Shown piece by piece: positions 43,183-51,519 of a DNA stretch of 64,000 bases. A program made the position numbers and the translations under genes. Each line of letters begins with the position of its first letter. The stretch's first letter is position 1. Source of the DNA: DATKEJ01 sp963768715. Lineage in GTDB: Bacteria; Bacteroidota; Rhodothermia; Rhodothermales; DATKEJ01. The DNA lies in the NCBI GenBank assembly GCA_963768715.1, contig CAVYJC010000009.1, positions 62,001 to 126,000 of the forward strand. Reading direction: 5' to 3'. The notes beneath the pieces were generated by a model. The model ran no database searches, had not been told where the DNA came from, and was given only the letters and a program-made list of their open reading frames with translations.

Positions 43183-44035
43183 GGCCCATGCTCGCGTCCG
43201 ACAGGAAACCAACGATCACGGGCCCGGCCTGATCGGGCATCTCGGCATGTGGATAGTGCCCAGCCCCGTCGATCGAGACCGACGAGCCACCGATTTCACG
43301 GGCGATCCATGCCCCCTCATCGGCCGGATTCTTGAAATCAGGGTCCTTGCCGCCCATCACCACCAGGGCAGGAGACGATACTTTGCCAAGCTCCTTCGAA
43401 ACATCGCCAGAGCTGACGACCATTGCCCGGAGTGCCTGGAGTCGACCAGGCTCTTGCAGGTTGGCCTTGAGATCTGCACGGTACGAGTCGAAATCAGTCG
43501 GCTTGCGGCTCGGATAAAAGTTCGGGAAGTACATTGCCCAGACAGCGGCGCCCCACGGACGGGCGAGCAGTATCTTCATCATGCGGCGCATCATGGCGTC
43601 GTTGCCGTGGGTGCGAACGAAGGGGGAGATCAGCACGATCCGTCCAATGATCTCCGGGGCTACGGCCGCCGCCCAGACCGCCGACCCACCCGCCTTTGAC
43701 GTGCCGATGACCGTGACTGGTCCGGTCTGAAGTTCACGCGCCAAGGCGATGATGTCGGCGCCGATCGCTTGTGTTGAGTAGTCGCTGAATCCGACGCTCG
43801 ACTCGCCGTGACCGCGCAGGTCCATCGTCACCACCCGGAAGCCGGCCGCAACGAGCTGCGGTCGAAGGAACCGATATTCGGCACGTACGTCTCCGATCGA
43901 CGGTACGCAAATGACGCTCGGACCAGAACCGGCAACGTCATAAGCTATCGTACCCTCAGGAACTGAGAAATACTGGGTGGGCGACGTAGCGGACTCGAGA
44001 TGCCGGGTGTCGTCGTGGTGAACTGCCGTCATCAT
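43172..44035 (-). CDS. Alpha/beta hydrolase
   Basis: A 287-residue hydrolase. The oxyanion-side GSGPSVICVPSIGDVRAEYR, MDLRGHGESSVGFSDY, the nucleophile elbow VIGTSKAGGSAVW (serine in GTSKAG), an acid in MGGKDPDFKNPADEG and the C-terminal histidine in DGAGHYPHAEMP complete the triad. The elbow GxSxA is slightly unusual, since GxSxG is standard. Substrate unknown. First gene of a hydrolase-TetR-CPBP operon, with a GAGAGG site before ATG 44035. Confidence 0.9.
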   Translation of the reverse strand: MMTAVHHDDTRHLESATSPTQYFSVPEGTIAYDVAGSGPSVICVPSIGDVRAEYRFLRPQLVAAGFRVVTMDLRGHGESSVGFSDYSTQAIGADIIALARELQTGPVTVIGTSKAGGSAVWAAAVAPEIIGRIVLISPFVRTHGNDAMMRRMMKILLARPWGAAVWAMYFPNFYPSRKPTDFDSYRADLKANLQEPGRLQALRAMVVSSGDVSKELGKVSSPALVVMGGKDPDFKNPADEGAWIAREIGGSSVSIDGAGHYPHAEMPDQAGPVIVGFLSDASMGHAS

Positions 44036-44048
44036 GGTGAAACCTCTC

Positions 44049-44090
44049 TATACGAATCGTGATGTCCCAAAAACGAATGCCATTCGTATA
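44049..44090. promoter_or_regulatory. Palindromic operator-like sites upstream of the hydrolase-TetR operon
   Basis: ACGAATG-C-CATTCGT (44073-44087) is a perfect 15-base palindrome. TATACGAAT (44049-44057) is an inverted copy of ATTCGTATA (44082-44090). The shared half-site ACGAAT therefore occurs three times in 42 bases, directly before the operon start at 44035. This is the arrangement expected for a TetR-family repressor site. Confidence 0.65.
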
Positions 44091-44100
44091 TTAACGACAT

Positions 44101-44380
44101 GGCTTCACTTCTTCAAGTGGGTTTGCCACTCCGAGCGTCTGGTCCAGTGGCGATCTCCTTGTTTCAAGCGCGGGAACATTGAGCTTGCGTGGCCAACATC
44201 AGCGCCGACGTATCCCATTCGATCACGCGGCGCTATGACGTTGGCAGTGAGGTTTCTCTAATTGCTTGGGGCTTCCCTCTGGCACCGAATTGTGCAGGAT
44301 CGTACAATTCAATGCGCCTTCGAGCCATTGTACCCCGAGGAGAGGCTGATGCGTGACCCCGAAGACCACACAACTGCTTC
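44101..44380. other. Intergenic region without recognisable features
   Basis: About 280 bases between the operator-like palindromes and the GNAT gene. One open frame of 75 codons crosses it (44034-44261) but has no recognisable motif and runs through the operator. I see no RNA gene, terminator or repeat here. Confidence 0.5.
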
Positions 44381-44839
44381 ATGTCGCTTCCCGAAATCAC
44401 CACGGCCACCGTTGACGATCTCGACGCACTGACTCCACTCTTCGACGGATACCGGATTTTCTACGACCAGCAGAGCGACCTCGAACGTGCCCGGGCGTTC
44501 CTGCTCGATCGTCTGCAGAGGGATGAGTCCGTCATCTTCATCGCCCGGACCGAGGGGGAGCCGACCGGCTTTATCCAGATGTATCCTTCCTTCTCCTCTG
44601 TGTCAACCACTCGCATATGGGTGCTCAACGACCTCTACGTCGCCGCCGGCAAACGAGGTCTCGGCATCGGCAGTGCCCTCATGCAGCACGCAGCAGACTG
44701 GGCGAAGAACCGAAACGCCGTGCGCTTGATCCTGGAAACGGCACATGACAACCATCCCGCCAAATCGCTCTACGAGGCCCTCGGGTGGCAAAAGGACACG
44801 GAATTCGATCGCTATTCCATTGAGTTGGACGTTGCCTGA
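44381..44839 (+). CDS. GNAT family N-acetyltransferase
   Basis: A 152-residue acetyltransferase. VLNDLYVAAGKRGLGIGSAL carries the acetyl-CoA loop (R-G-x-G-x-G), followed by LILETAHDNHPAKSLYEALG and W-Q-K-D. The first 14 codons are duplicated at 41562 (see that entry). The 3' end overlaps the convergent glycosyltransferase by 28 bases. Acceptor unknown. Confidence 0.9.
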   Translation: MSLPEITTATVDDLDALTPLFDGYRIFYDQQSDLERARAFLLDRLQRDESVIFIARTEGEPTGFIQMYPSFSSVSTTRIWVLNDLYVAAGKRGLGIGSALMQHAADWAKNRNAVRLILETAHDNHPAKSLYEALGWQKDTEFDRYSIELDVA

Positions 44840-45975
44840 CTGACCGCTGAAAACTCGGTCGCAGGACGCTCCAGCGTCGGATCGAACAAATCTCGATACA
44901 GCCCCGTCAATCGCGGCTCCATAGCCGACCACAAATACCGGTCCCGCGCCGAACGCGTCGCAACTGCCAAACGTTCGTAGCCTTCACCATCCACCAATCC
45001 ATTTATCAGGGCGAGAACCCTCCCCGCATCGTTCGGACGAACCGTCATTCCGCAGCCATTCGCCTCGAAGAACGCGCGCCACAGACTAAAATCCGAACAT
45101 ACAACCGGTATACTGAAGTATATATATTCATAGAATTTAGACAAAACGGAACCGGTGTGGTTGGGCAGCGGCTCGAAAAGGGCGAGTCCCACATCGGCGT
45201 GCGCATAATGCTCCACGAGGGTGCCCCACGGCACGTAGGTGTCCCACCCCACCCTTTCGAGCACAGATCCAAGTTCTTCCTCCCGGATACGTCTCTCGGC
45301 CTCCATTCTCTCGACCGGAAGGTGGCTGACGCCGACGATCTTGATGCGCCAGGGAAGGCCCGCGCGTTTGATTTCGCCCGCGAGATCGAGCATGTGACCC
45401 AGACCGCGACAATTCGAGATCGTACCCGTGTAGATCAGCGTGAACCGCGTATCGCCATCCTTCTCAGGTGCGCTTGCAGGGGGCAGGATGTAGTTGAGAA
45501 TCGCCGTAGACGGCGTCGACCGGCCTTTCAGGATGCTTTCGTACGAAGATTCCGCCAGAACGACGTGATCGACCCATCGAAAGCACCAACTCTCCAGCAT
45601 GCGGAGTATTCGCCCACCCCGTTTCTTCCGGCCAGTGTAATTCTCGTGCATGTCGTAGATGACCTTGCACCCAATAGCTCGCCGGCCGAGATACGACACC
45701 GGAATCAATTCCGGGTCGTGAATATGAACGATTGCCGGCTTGAGCTTCCGTAAGTGGCGGTAGGATTGCGCGTGCCGTCGAAGCCTGTTGAACGGCCCCT
45801 TACCGTCGCTAAGTCCGAGAAACTGATCGATTCTCTCACTGCCGGACGCTTCTCGAGCGATCAGCCACGTTTCGATCGATGCCTGACGGAGGGTGGCCAC
45901 CTCTTTCAAATAGATGCGCGGGTCCAGTGGATGATGGACAGTCGTAACGTGTGCGACGCGCTGATTCTCAATCAT
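44812..45975 (-). CDS. Glycosyltransferase family 4-like protein
   Basis: A 387-residue GT-B transferase. The N-terminal half has HVTTVHHPLDPRIYLKEVAT and AIVHIHDPELIPVSYLGRRA; the C-terminal donor site has TLIYTGTISNCRGLGHMLDL, then LVEHYAHADVGLALFEPLPN, and VVCSDFSLWRAFFEANGCGM in the position of the E-x7-E motif. It probably builds a surface polysaccharide. It is divergent from the flippase gene across about 120 bases, and the two likely belong to one glycan pathway. Confidence 0.85.
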   Translation of the reverse strand: MIENQRVAHVTTVHHPLDPRIYLKEVATLRQASIETWLIAREASGSERIDQFLGLSDGKGPFNRLRRHAQSYRHLRKLKPAIVHIHDPELIPVSYLGRRAIGCKVIYDMHENYTGRKKRGGRILRMLESWCFRWVDHVVLAESSYESILKGRSTPSTAILNYILPPASAPEKDGDTRFTLIYTGTISNCRGLGHMLDLAGEIKRAGLPWRIKIVGVSHLPVERMEAERRIREEELGSVLERVGWDTYVPWGTLVEHYAHADVGLALFEPLPNHTGSVLSKFYEYIYFSIPVVCSDFSLWRAFFEANGCGMTVRPNDAGRVLALINGLVDGEGYERLAVATRSARDRYLWSAMEPRLTGLYRDLFDPTLERPATEFSAVSQATSNSME

Positions 45976-46097
45976 TGTCTAGCTTTTGGCACGGAACAAC
46001 CCTGTTGGCTATGTTCGGTCGCTCAGTTCCAGAATATAGCCTAGCGGTTCACGACGATACCCAACTCTTCGGATCACTTCCAGGAGGCCGTTCACCG

Positions 46098-47447
46098 ATG
46101 GTGAACCTTTTTCGACGCGGCACAATGTTAGACCGAGCGCTGAGCAGAGGCGCCGGCGTGGCATTCATCACGCAGGTGTCTGCTGTCGGGCTCGGATATC
46201 TCACACACGTTTTACTTGCACGCTGGATGGGCGTGACCGAGTACGGCGTCTACGTCTACGCTCTGGCCTGGGCCGCTCCTCTCGCTGCACTCGGCGGACT
46301 CGGCGTCCACATGGTGGCACTTCGGTTCGTGCCGGCATACGCCACGAGCAAGGCGTACGGGCTGATTCGGGGATCCTATCGAGCGGGCGCCAACGTGGCC
46401 TTCACGGGCGGCCTGGCGGTCTCGGTCATGGCACTCGGCGTTCTCGGATTCATCCAGAATGACGTTCGCCCTCTCGTCTTCTGGTCACTTGCGATCGCTT
46501 TCCCCCTGATCCCGCTGCTGTCGCTGACATATTTCAATACGAACTTCCTGAAGGCGTTGAAGCGTGTAGGTTGGGCCGGCCTCTCCGACGTGATACGTCC
46601 CCCGCTGCTTGCCGGCGGAGCGACGATTATCCTGCTGTATGCGGGGACTGTTACGTCGGAACGCATTCTCGTCGTTCTCGGTGGGATTCTCCTCCTGACC
46701 ACCATCCTGCAGTTTCTGCTCGCTCGCCGGGCCATGCCCGCCCCGGCGCGCAAGGCTCAGCCGGTGACCGATTTCCCGGCCTGGAAACAGGCGATCACCG
46801 CCATGCTGCTGATTGAGGTATTCCAGGCACTCATGACGAAAGCCGACGTGCTGCTACTCGGCGCGATGATCGACGTAAATGCTGTAGCGGTCTTCGGCGT
46901 TGCGGGACGGGTCGCCGGACTCGTAGGCTTCGTCGTGACGGCCGTCAGCACCATGGCAGGTCCGATGTTCACCGAACTCCACAGTGAGGGAAGGCAGGAC
47001 GAGCTCCGTCAACTCGTCCGAACAGCGGGCCAGTGGATGCTCTGGCCGTCCCTGGCGTTGACCGCGATCCTTGCCATTTCTTCGCCGATCGTTCTCGGCC
47101 TGTTTGGCAGGGACTTCGTTGCCGGCACTTCCGTATTGTGGATTCTGCTCACGGCACAATTGGTCAACGCCTGCGTGGGACCCGTCTTCGTCCTGATTAC
47201 ATTTACGGGATTTCACCAGCACAGTGCCCGGATCTTCGGATACATGCTCTTTTTGAACGTCATTCTGAATATCATCGGTATCCGATTTCTTGGAATCCAC
47301 GGCGCGGCGGTCGCTGCGCTTGCAACGGCAATTACCTGGGGTGTTCTTCTTCATCGGGCGGTTTCGAAGAATCTGAATGTCACCGCGTCGCCGTTGATTC
47401 ACGCCTTCCTGCATTCGGATAGAGATAGTCATTCAATGGAGTCCTGA
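46098..47447 (+). CDS. Oligosaccharide flippase (MATE/Wzx-like)
   Basis: A 449-residue membrane protein from ATG 46098, ten bases after CAGGAGG. About 12-14 hydrophobic segments are visible. ARWMGVTEYGVYVYALAWAA near the N-terminus is the typical polysaccharide-exporter opening, and ILNIIGIRFLGIHGAAVAAL is the usual C-terminal repeat. It should move lipid-linked sugars across the inner membrane. The glycosyltransferase starts two bases after its stop, so the two are co-transcribed. Confidence 0.9.
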   Translation: MVNLFRRGTMLDRALSRGAGVAFITQVSAVGLGYLTHVLLARWMGVTEYGVYVYALAWAAPLAALGGLGVHMVALRFVPAYATSKAYGLIRGSYRAGANVAFTGGLAVSVMALGVLGFIQNDVRPLVFWSLAIAFPLIPLLSLTYFNTNFLKALKRVGWAGLSDVIRPPLLAGGATIILLYAGTVTSERILVVLGGILLLTTILQFLLARRAMPAPARKAQPVTDFPAWKQAITAMLLIEVFQALMTKADVLLLGAMIDVNAVAVFGVAGRVAGLVGFVVTAVSTMAGPMFTELHSEGRQDELRQLVRTAGQWMLWPSLALTAILAISSPIVLGLFGRDFVAGTSVLWILLTAQLVNACVGPVFVLITFTGFHQHSARIFGYMLFLNVILNIIGIRFLGIHGAAVAALATAITWGVLLHRAVSKNLNVTASPLIHAFLHSDRDSHSMES

Positions 47448-47449
47448 GA

Positions 47450-48449
47450 ATGGAGTCCGCCCAAGACCCGGACAGGTTTCACCACGCCGTAGTGGTCTGC
47501 ACCCGGAACCGTCCCGACGACGTAAGACGGCTGATGGAGAGCCTCAGCGGCCAGGATTGCAGCCGCGATTTCCTGGTTGCTGTCATCGACGCCTCTGATC
47601 CGGATCAGGCCCGGCTGGTTCGCGAGGCGGTCGAATCTTGTCTCGGATCTCGAGACGAAGTATGTCGCCTATCCGCATGCGCCGTCGTTGGCGCGCCAGC
47701 GCAACTTCGGGACCGACCTTCTCCCGGCCGGGGTCGAGATCGTACACTTCATGGACGATGACGTGACCCTGGAGCCGGGATACCTGGAAATACTGACGTC
47801 GATTCTCGACACGGAGCCGGAGACAGGGGGTGTTGGGGGGCGGGTCATCCTTCCTGCCGCGCCGCGGCCCAGAAGTGGATTGAGGCGATTGGTCGCACGG
47901 TTCTTTCTACTCGAATCGGCAACGCCGGGGAAGGTCCTTGCCTCGGGCGGGGTGACGGGAGCCCAATCGATGCCGTTGGCGGGTCGCGTGGAGGTCCAAT
48001 GCCTCGCTGGCTGCTCCGCCTCGTATAGACGCGAGCTGATAGTGCGGCTGCGTTTCGACGACCGCCTCGAAGGGTACTCGATGGACGAAGACTTCGACTT
48101 TTCCTACAGGGTCGGACGTATCGCGAAACTGTTCATCGAACCGAGCGCCCGCCTGATCCACTATGTTTCTCCAACCAATCGCCACTCGATTCGTGCATCG
48201 AGAAGGGATCTTGTGGTCTACCGATACTGGTTCATCGAGAAGAACATCAAGCACCCGCTCAAGAAGCCGGCATTCTGGTGGAAAGTGTTCGGTTCCTTTC
48301 TCATGACGACGCTTTCTCGGAATCCCGACGCTCGGGAAGCCAGGAAGGGAATCGTCGACGGTGTCTCGATCGTACTGCGGAGGGCGCATCCCTTGCTTGG
48401 GGCCATTCAGCCATCCCCTACGAGACAAGGGAGGCCAACCGCTTCTTGA
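47450..48449 (+). CDS. GT2-type glycosyltransferase, one-base frameshift
   Basis: The first frame (ATG 47450) has the GT2 opening AVVVCTRNRPDDVRRLMESL and VIDASDPDQARLV, then loses frame near 47636-47641. The second frame continues VSDLETKYVAYPHAPSLARQ, then RNFGTDLL, with the metal-binding HFMDDDVTLEPGYLE and the acceptor-side DDRLEGYSMDEDFDFSYRVG. Dropping one T from the TT pair there restores a protein of about 332 residues. The acceptor is unknown; it sits with the flippase in a surface-glycan operon. Confidence 0.85.
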
Positions 48450-48568
48450 TCGTTGATACTTATGGCCTTATAATCAACGTGGGTTTCGATTCTGTGCAGA
48501 GAGCGGCTTACTCTTCCTTCGCTCGGTTCATGGCTCAAATTTACTCAAGGCGTTTCCTTCGCGAGACG

Positions 48569-49471
48569 ATGTTTTCGTTGCGGAGTCTTCTGACGGCATG
48601 GTGTCTCTTTGTCATGCTCAGTGGAACGGCGCTGGCCCAGCATGATCCGGAATTGGCCGAGGTCTATCGACGCATCACAAGACAGGGTTCGGATTACGTT
48701 GTCGCCGACTCCACCGTTCTCTATGAAACCATGCGAGCCGGCACGCCAGTGGTGATCCTCCAGCGAGGCGAGCCCGTTCATCGCCTGAGGCAATCCCATA
48801 GGTGGACTCGCATTCGAACACGCACCGGGGCTGTCGGCTACGTGCGGACTACAGACATCTCCAATATGTGGATCATGGTCTCCAAGAACCGCCACATGCT
48901 CTACGTCTATCGCGGGATGGAACTGGTAGAGAAGCTGCCGGTCGATCTGGCCGTTAACTTCAAAGGAGACAAGGTCCGCCGAGGCAGTTATATGAATCCC
49001 GAGGACTGGCGAACTCCCGAGGGGCTCTTTTACATCACTTGGAAAAGAGCGAGCAGCCAGTTTTATAAGGCTCTCGTGTTGAGCTATCCGGGGCCGAGCC
49101 ATGCCGCGCGCGGTCTGGAGCAGAATTTGATATCCCGCGACGGATACGCGCGGATCGTCAAGGCGAATCAATTGCTCGAAAATCCGCCCATGAACACGCT
49201 TCTAGGAGGCTGGATTGAGATTCACGGTCACGGGATAGACGGGAGAGCAAATTGGACCCAGGGCTGTATCGCCCTTGAGAATGCCGATATCGACCGACTC
49301 TGGCAGTATGTCCACGAAGGGACGGCCGTGTTCGTCAGCTCTTATACGAGAGACGCGGCTCAGACCGAGCCCATGCTCATTACACACCTGCTTCCGGCGG
49401 GCAAAAGGAGACATCCTGTCATCAAGCCTGCGGCGTCGTTGTACTCCAGAGCGTCAACGACCAACGAATAA
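48569..49471 (+). CDS. L,D-transpeptidase (YkuD domain) with SH3-like domain
   Basis: A 300-residue exported protein. ATG 48569 opens a signal peptide (MFSLRSLLTAWCLFVMLSGT then ALAQ). An SH3b-like region (VILQRGEPVHRLRQSHRWTR then IRTRTGAVGYV) precedes the YkuD catalytic domain, with IHGHGIDGRANWTQGCIALE carrying the catalytic Cys233. It forms 3-3 peptidoglycan cross-links or attaches proteins to peptidoglycan. The open frame runs back into the glycosyltransferase gene, but the signal peptide supports this start. Confidence 0.88.
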   Translation: MFSLRSLLTAWCLFVMLSGTALAQHDPELAEVYRRITRQGSDYVVADSTVLYETMRAGTPVVILQRGEPVHRLRQSHRWTRIRTRTGAVGYVRTTDISNMWIMVSKNRHMLYVYRGMELVEKLPVDLAVNFKGDKVRRGSYMNPEDWRTPEGLFYITWKRASSQFYKALVLSYPGPSHAARGLEQNLISRDGYARIVKANQLLENPPMNTLLGGWIEIHGHGIDGRANWTQGCIALENADIDRLWQYVHEGTAVFVSSYTRDAAQTEPMLITHLLPAGKRRHPVIKPAASLYSRASTTNE

Positions 49472-49571
49472 TTCGCGCAGGCGCCTTCTGACCGCTTCGT
49501 CGTGAATCATAACCGGGGCAATGTTCGTATTCCCGATTAAGCGAAAGTCAGCTTGGACGGGATTAGGTAAC

Positions 49572-50984
49572 ATGCACAGCCGACCACGATACCTCACAAG
49601 GACGCTTGTCCTGGCGTCTGCGCTCGCCATCGCGTTGAGCGCAACAGACGTCTCGACGGCTCAACCGTTCGCTTTGGACATAGCGAAGGACCGAACGGGT
49701 CCAGTCTATCATGTTGAGATCAGCGGCATGATTGACAACGGACTCGCCCGCTATCTCGATCGCGCGATTGCGGAAGCCGAGGAGGCAGATGCGTCGGTTA
49801 TCGTCCTTCACATCAATACGTTCGGCGGACTCGTCGATGCCGCCGATCATATTCGGCAGGCGATTTTGTCCACGCCCATCCCAACCGTCGCACTGATCGA
49901 TAAGAACGCCGCGTCCGCGGGGGCGCTCATTTCGTACGCTGCCGACAGGATCGTAATGGTCCCGGGTTCATCCATCGGCGCCGCAACGGTGGTGGAGGGC
50001 GGTGGAGAGGCCGCACCGGACAAGTACCAGAGTTATATGCGCGGTCTCATGCGCTCAACTGCCGAAGCAAACGGGCGTGATCCTGCCATTGCGGAAGCCA
50101 TGGTCGATCAGTCGCTAGAGGTAAAGGGCGTCTCGGAGGCGGGCAAGGTCCTGACACTCTCCGCCACGGAAGCTCTCAAACTCGGCGTCTCCGACCGAAC
50201 GCTTTCCGGCTTCGACGAACTGATGCAGGTCATGGGCCTGGAGAATCGCGCTGTGATTCGACACCAGACCAACGGCCTCGAGCGCTTCCTGAGATTCTTC
50301 GCTTCCCCGGTCATACAGTCCATTCTCATGCTGATGATGCTCGGAGGCCTGTATTTTGAACTCCAAACTCCGGGAATCGGATTTGCAGGCATGGTATCGC
50401 TCGTAGGCGCCGCTCTTTTCTTTGCACCGAACTACATGGCCGGCCTCGTAGAAAGTTGGGAAATCGTCCTCTTCTTCATCGGCGTTATTCTGCTGTTGAT
50501 AGAGGTGTTCGTTACGCCCGGATTCGGATTTGCGGGAATTGCCGGCGTGATTCTAACCGTAGGTGCACTGCTGGTGGCCCTCGTCGGTAACGTCGGACTC
50601 GAGTTCCCACCGATCGGCCAGATCACATCGGCGATTTACACGATGGTGATCACGCTTGTTCTCCTCATTCTTCTCCTCATCTCCGTCGGTAGGTACCTGC
50701 CGGCATCGAGCATGGTCGGGCGGTTGGTGCTGGCTCCCCAATTGAGCAGCGTGGGCGGATATACGTCGGCGGAATCGCATGACTGGCTGATCGGACGTAC
50801 AGGCGTCGCACTTACGGCACTTCGACCGTCAGGAACGGCCACGATCGACGATGAGCGGGTGGACGTTGTGTCCCAAGGCGACTTCATCGATCGCGGATCG
50901 GCCGTCAGGGTCGTTCGCGTGAGCGGCAGCCGGGTGGAAGTTCGCGGAGTCACCGAGTTGTCAGAACCGACAAGTGAGGCCTGA
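49572..50984 (+). CDS. NfeD family protein with ClpP-like protease domain
   Basis: A 470-residue membrane protein from ATG 49572. Order: signal segment (LTRTLVLASALAIALSATDV), ClpP/SppA-like domain with VLHINTFGGLVDAADHIRQA and the serine in DKNAASAGALISYAADRI, four hydrophobic helices, and the C-terminal OB-fold NfeD domain (GRTGVALTALRPSGTATIDD). This long form usually works with a flotillin-like protein; none is adjacent. A second NfeD-like gene follows three bases later. Confidence 0.92.
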   Translation: MHSRPRYLTRTLVLASALAIALSATDVSTAQPFALDIAKDRTGPVYHVEISGMIDNGLARYLDRAIAEAEEADASVIVLHINTFGGLVDAADHIRQAILSTPIPTVALIDKNAASAGALISYAADRIVMVPGSSIGAATVVEGGGEAAPDKYQSYMRGLMRSTAEANGRDPAIAEAMVDQSLEVKGVSEAGKVLTLSATEALKLGVSDRTLSGFDELMQVMGLENRAVIRHQTNGLERFLRFFASPVIQSILMLMMLGGLYFELQTPGIGFAGMVSLVGAALFFAPNYMAGLVESWEIVLFFIGVILLLIEVFVTPGFGFAGIAGVILTVGALLVALVGNVGLEFPPIGQITSAIYTMVITLVLLILLLISVGRYLPASSMVGRLVLAPQLSSVGGYTSAESHDWLIGRTGVALTALRPSGTATIDDERVDVVSQGDFIDRGSAVRVVRVSGSRVEVRGVTELSEPTSEA

Positions 50985-50987
50985 ACA

Positions 50988-51494
50988 GTGGATGCAATTG
51001 TCCTCGTACTCCTGATTCTTGTCGGCTTCGGCCTCATCGCAGCCGAGATCTATATCATCCCCGGGCTCAACGTGGCGGGGATCCTGGGTATCCTCGTTCT
51101 GGTCTTTGCGATCGGTTTCGCATTCACGGCCAACGGACTGATCGGTGGCTTCTTCGCGCTCGGCGGAACGATAGTCCTTGGCCTGGTAATGGCGCTGGCC
51201 ATGTGGCGATCGGGTTCGTGGGAGGAGTTCGTCCTCGCAACGTCGATTCTGCCCGGACGCGAGATTCCGGACAAGACCCAGGAGAATCGTGGTCGATTCA
51301 TCGGCAAGGGAGGTCAGGCGTTGACGCCCCTTCGTCCTTCGGGCGTCGCAGAAATCGATGGAGAGCGCGTGGAAGTACAGACTGAGGGGGGCTTCATCGC
51401 CGCTGACAGCCGGATCAAGGTCGTAGCGATCGACAGCCGGCACATCTTTGTGCGTCTCGACACCTCACCTCCTGTCGAGGCATCTGTTAATTGA
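50988..51494 (+). CDS. Short NfeD-like protein
   Basis: A 168-residue protein: membrane helices in residues 1-70 (IVLVLLILVGFGLIAAEIYI; VAGILGILVLVFAIGFAF; FFALGGTIVLGLVMALAMW), then an NfeD OB domain (GQALTPLRPSGVAEIDGERV then EVQTEGGFIAADSRI). It has no protease domain. GTG 50988 follows the long NfeD after three bases, so the two are one operon and likely one membrane complex. Confidence 0.88.
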   Translation: MDAIVLVLLILVGFGLIAAEIYIIPGLNVAGILGILVLVFAIGFAFTANGLIGGFFALGGTIVLGLVMALAMWRSGSWEEFVLATSILPGREIPDKTQENRGRFIGKGGQALTPLRPSGVAEIDGERVEVQTEGGFIAADSRIKVVAIDSRHIFVRLDTSPPVEASVN

Positions 51495-51519
51495 TCGAGT
51501 CTGCAAACCGTCGGAGGAC

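Noticed and set aside
44034..44261. 75-codon open frame upstream of the GNAT gene
   Set aside because: It runs through the operator palindromes, has no ribosome-binding site and no recognisable motif.
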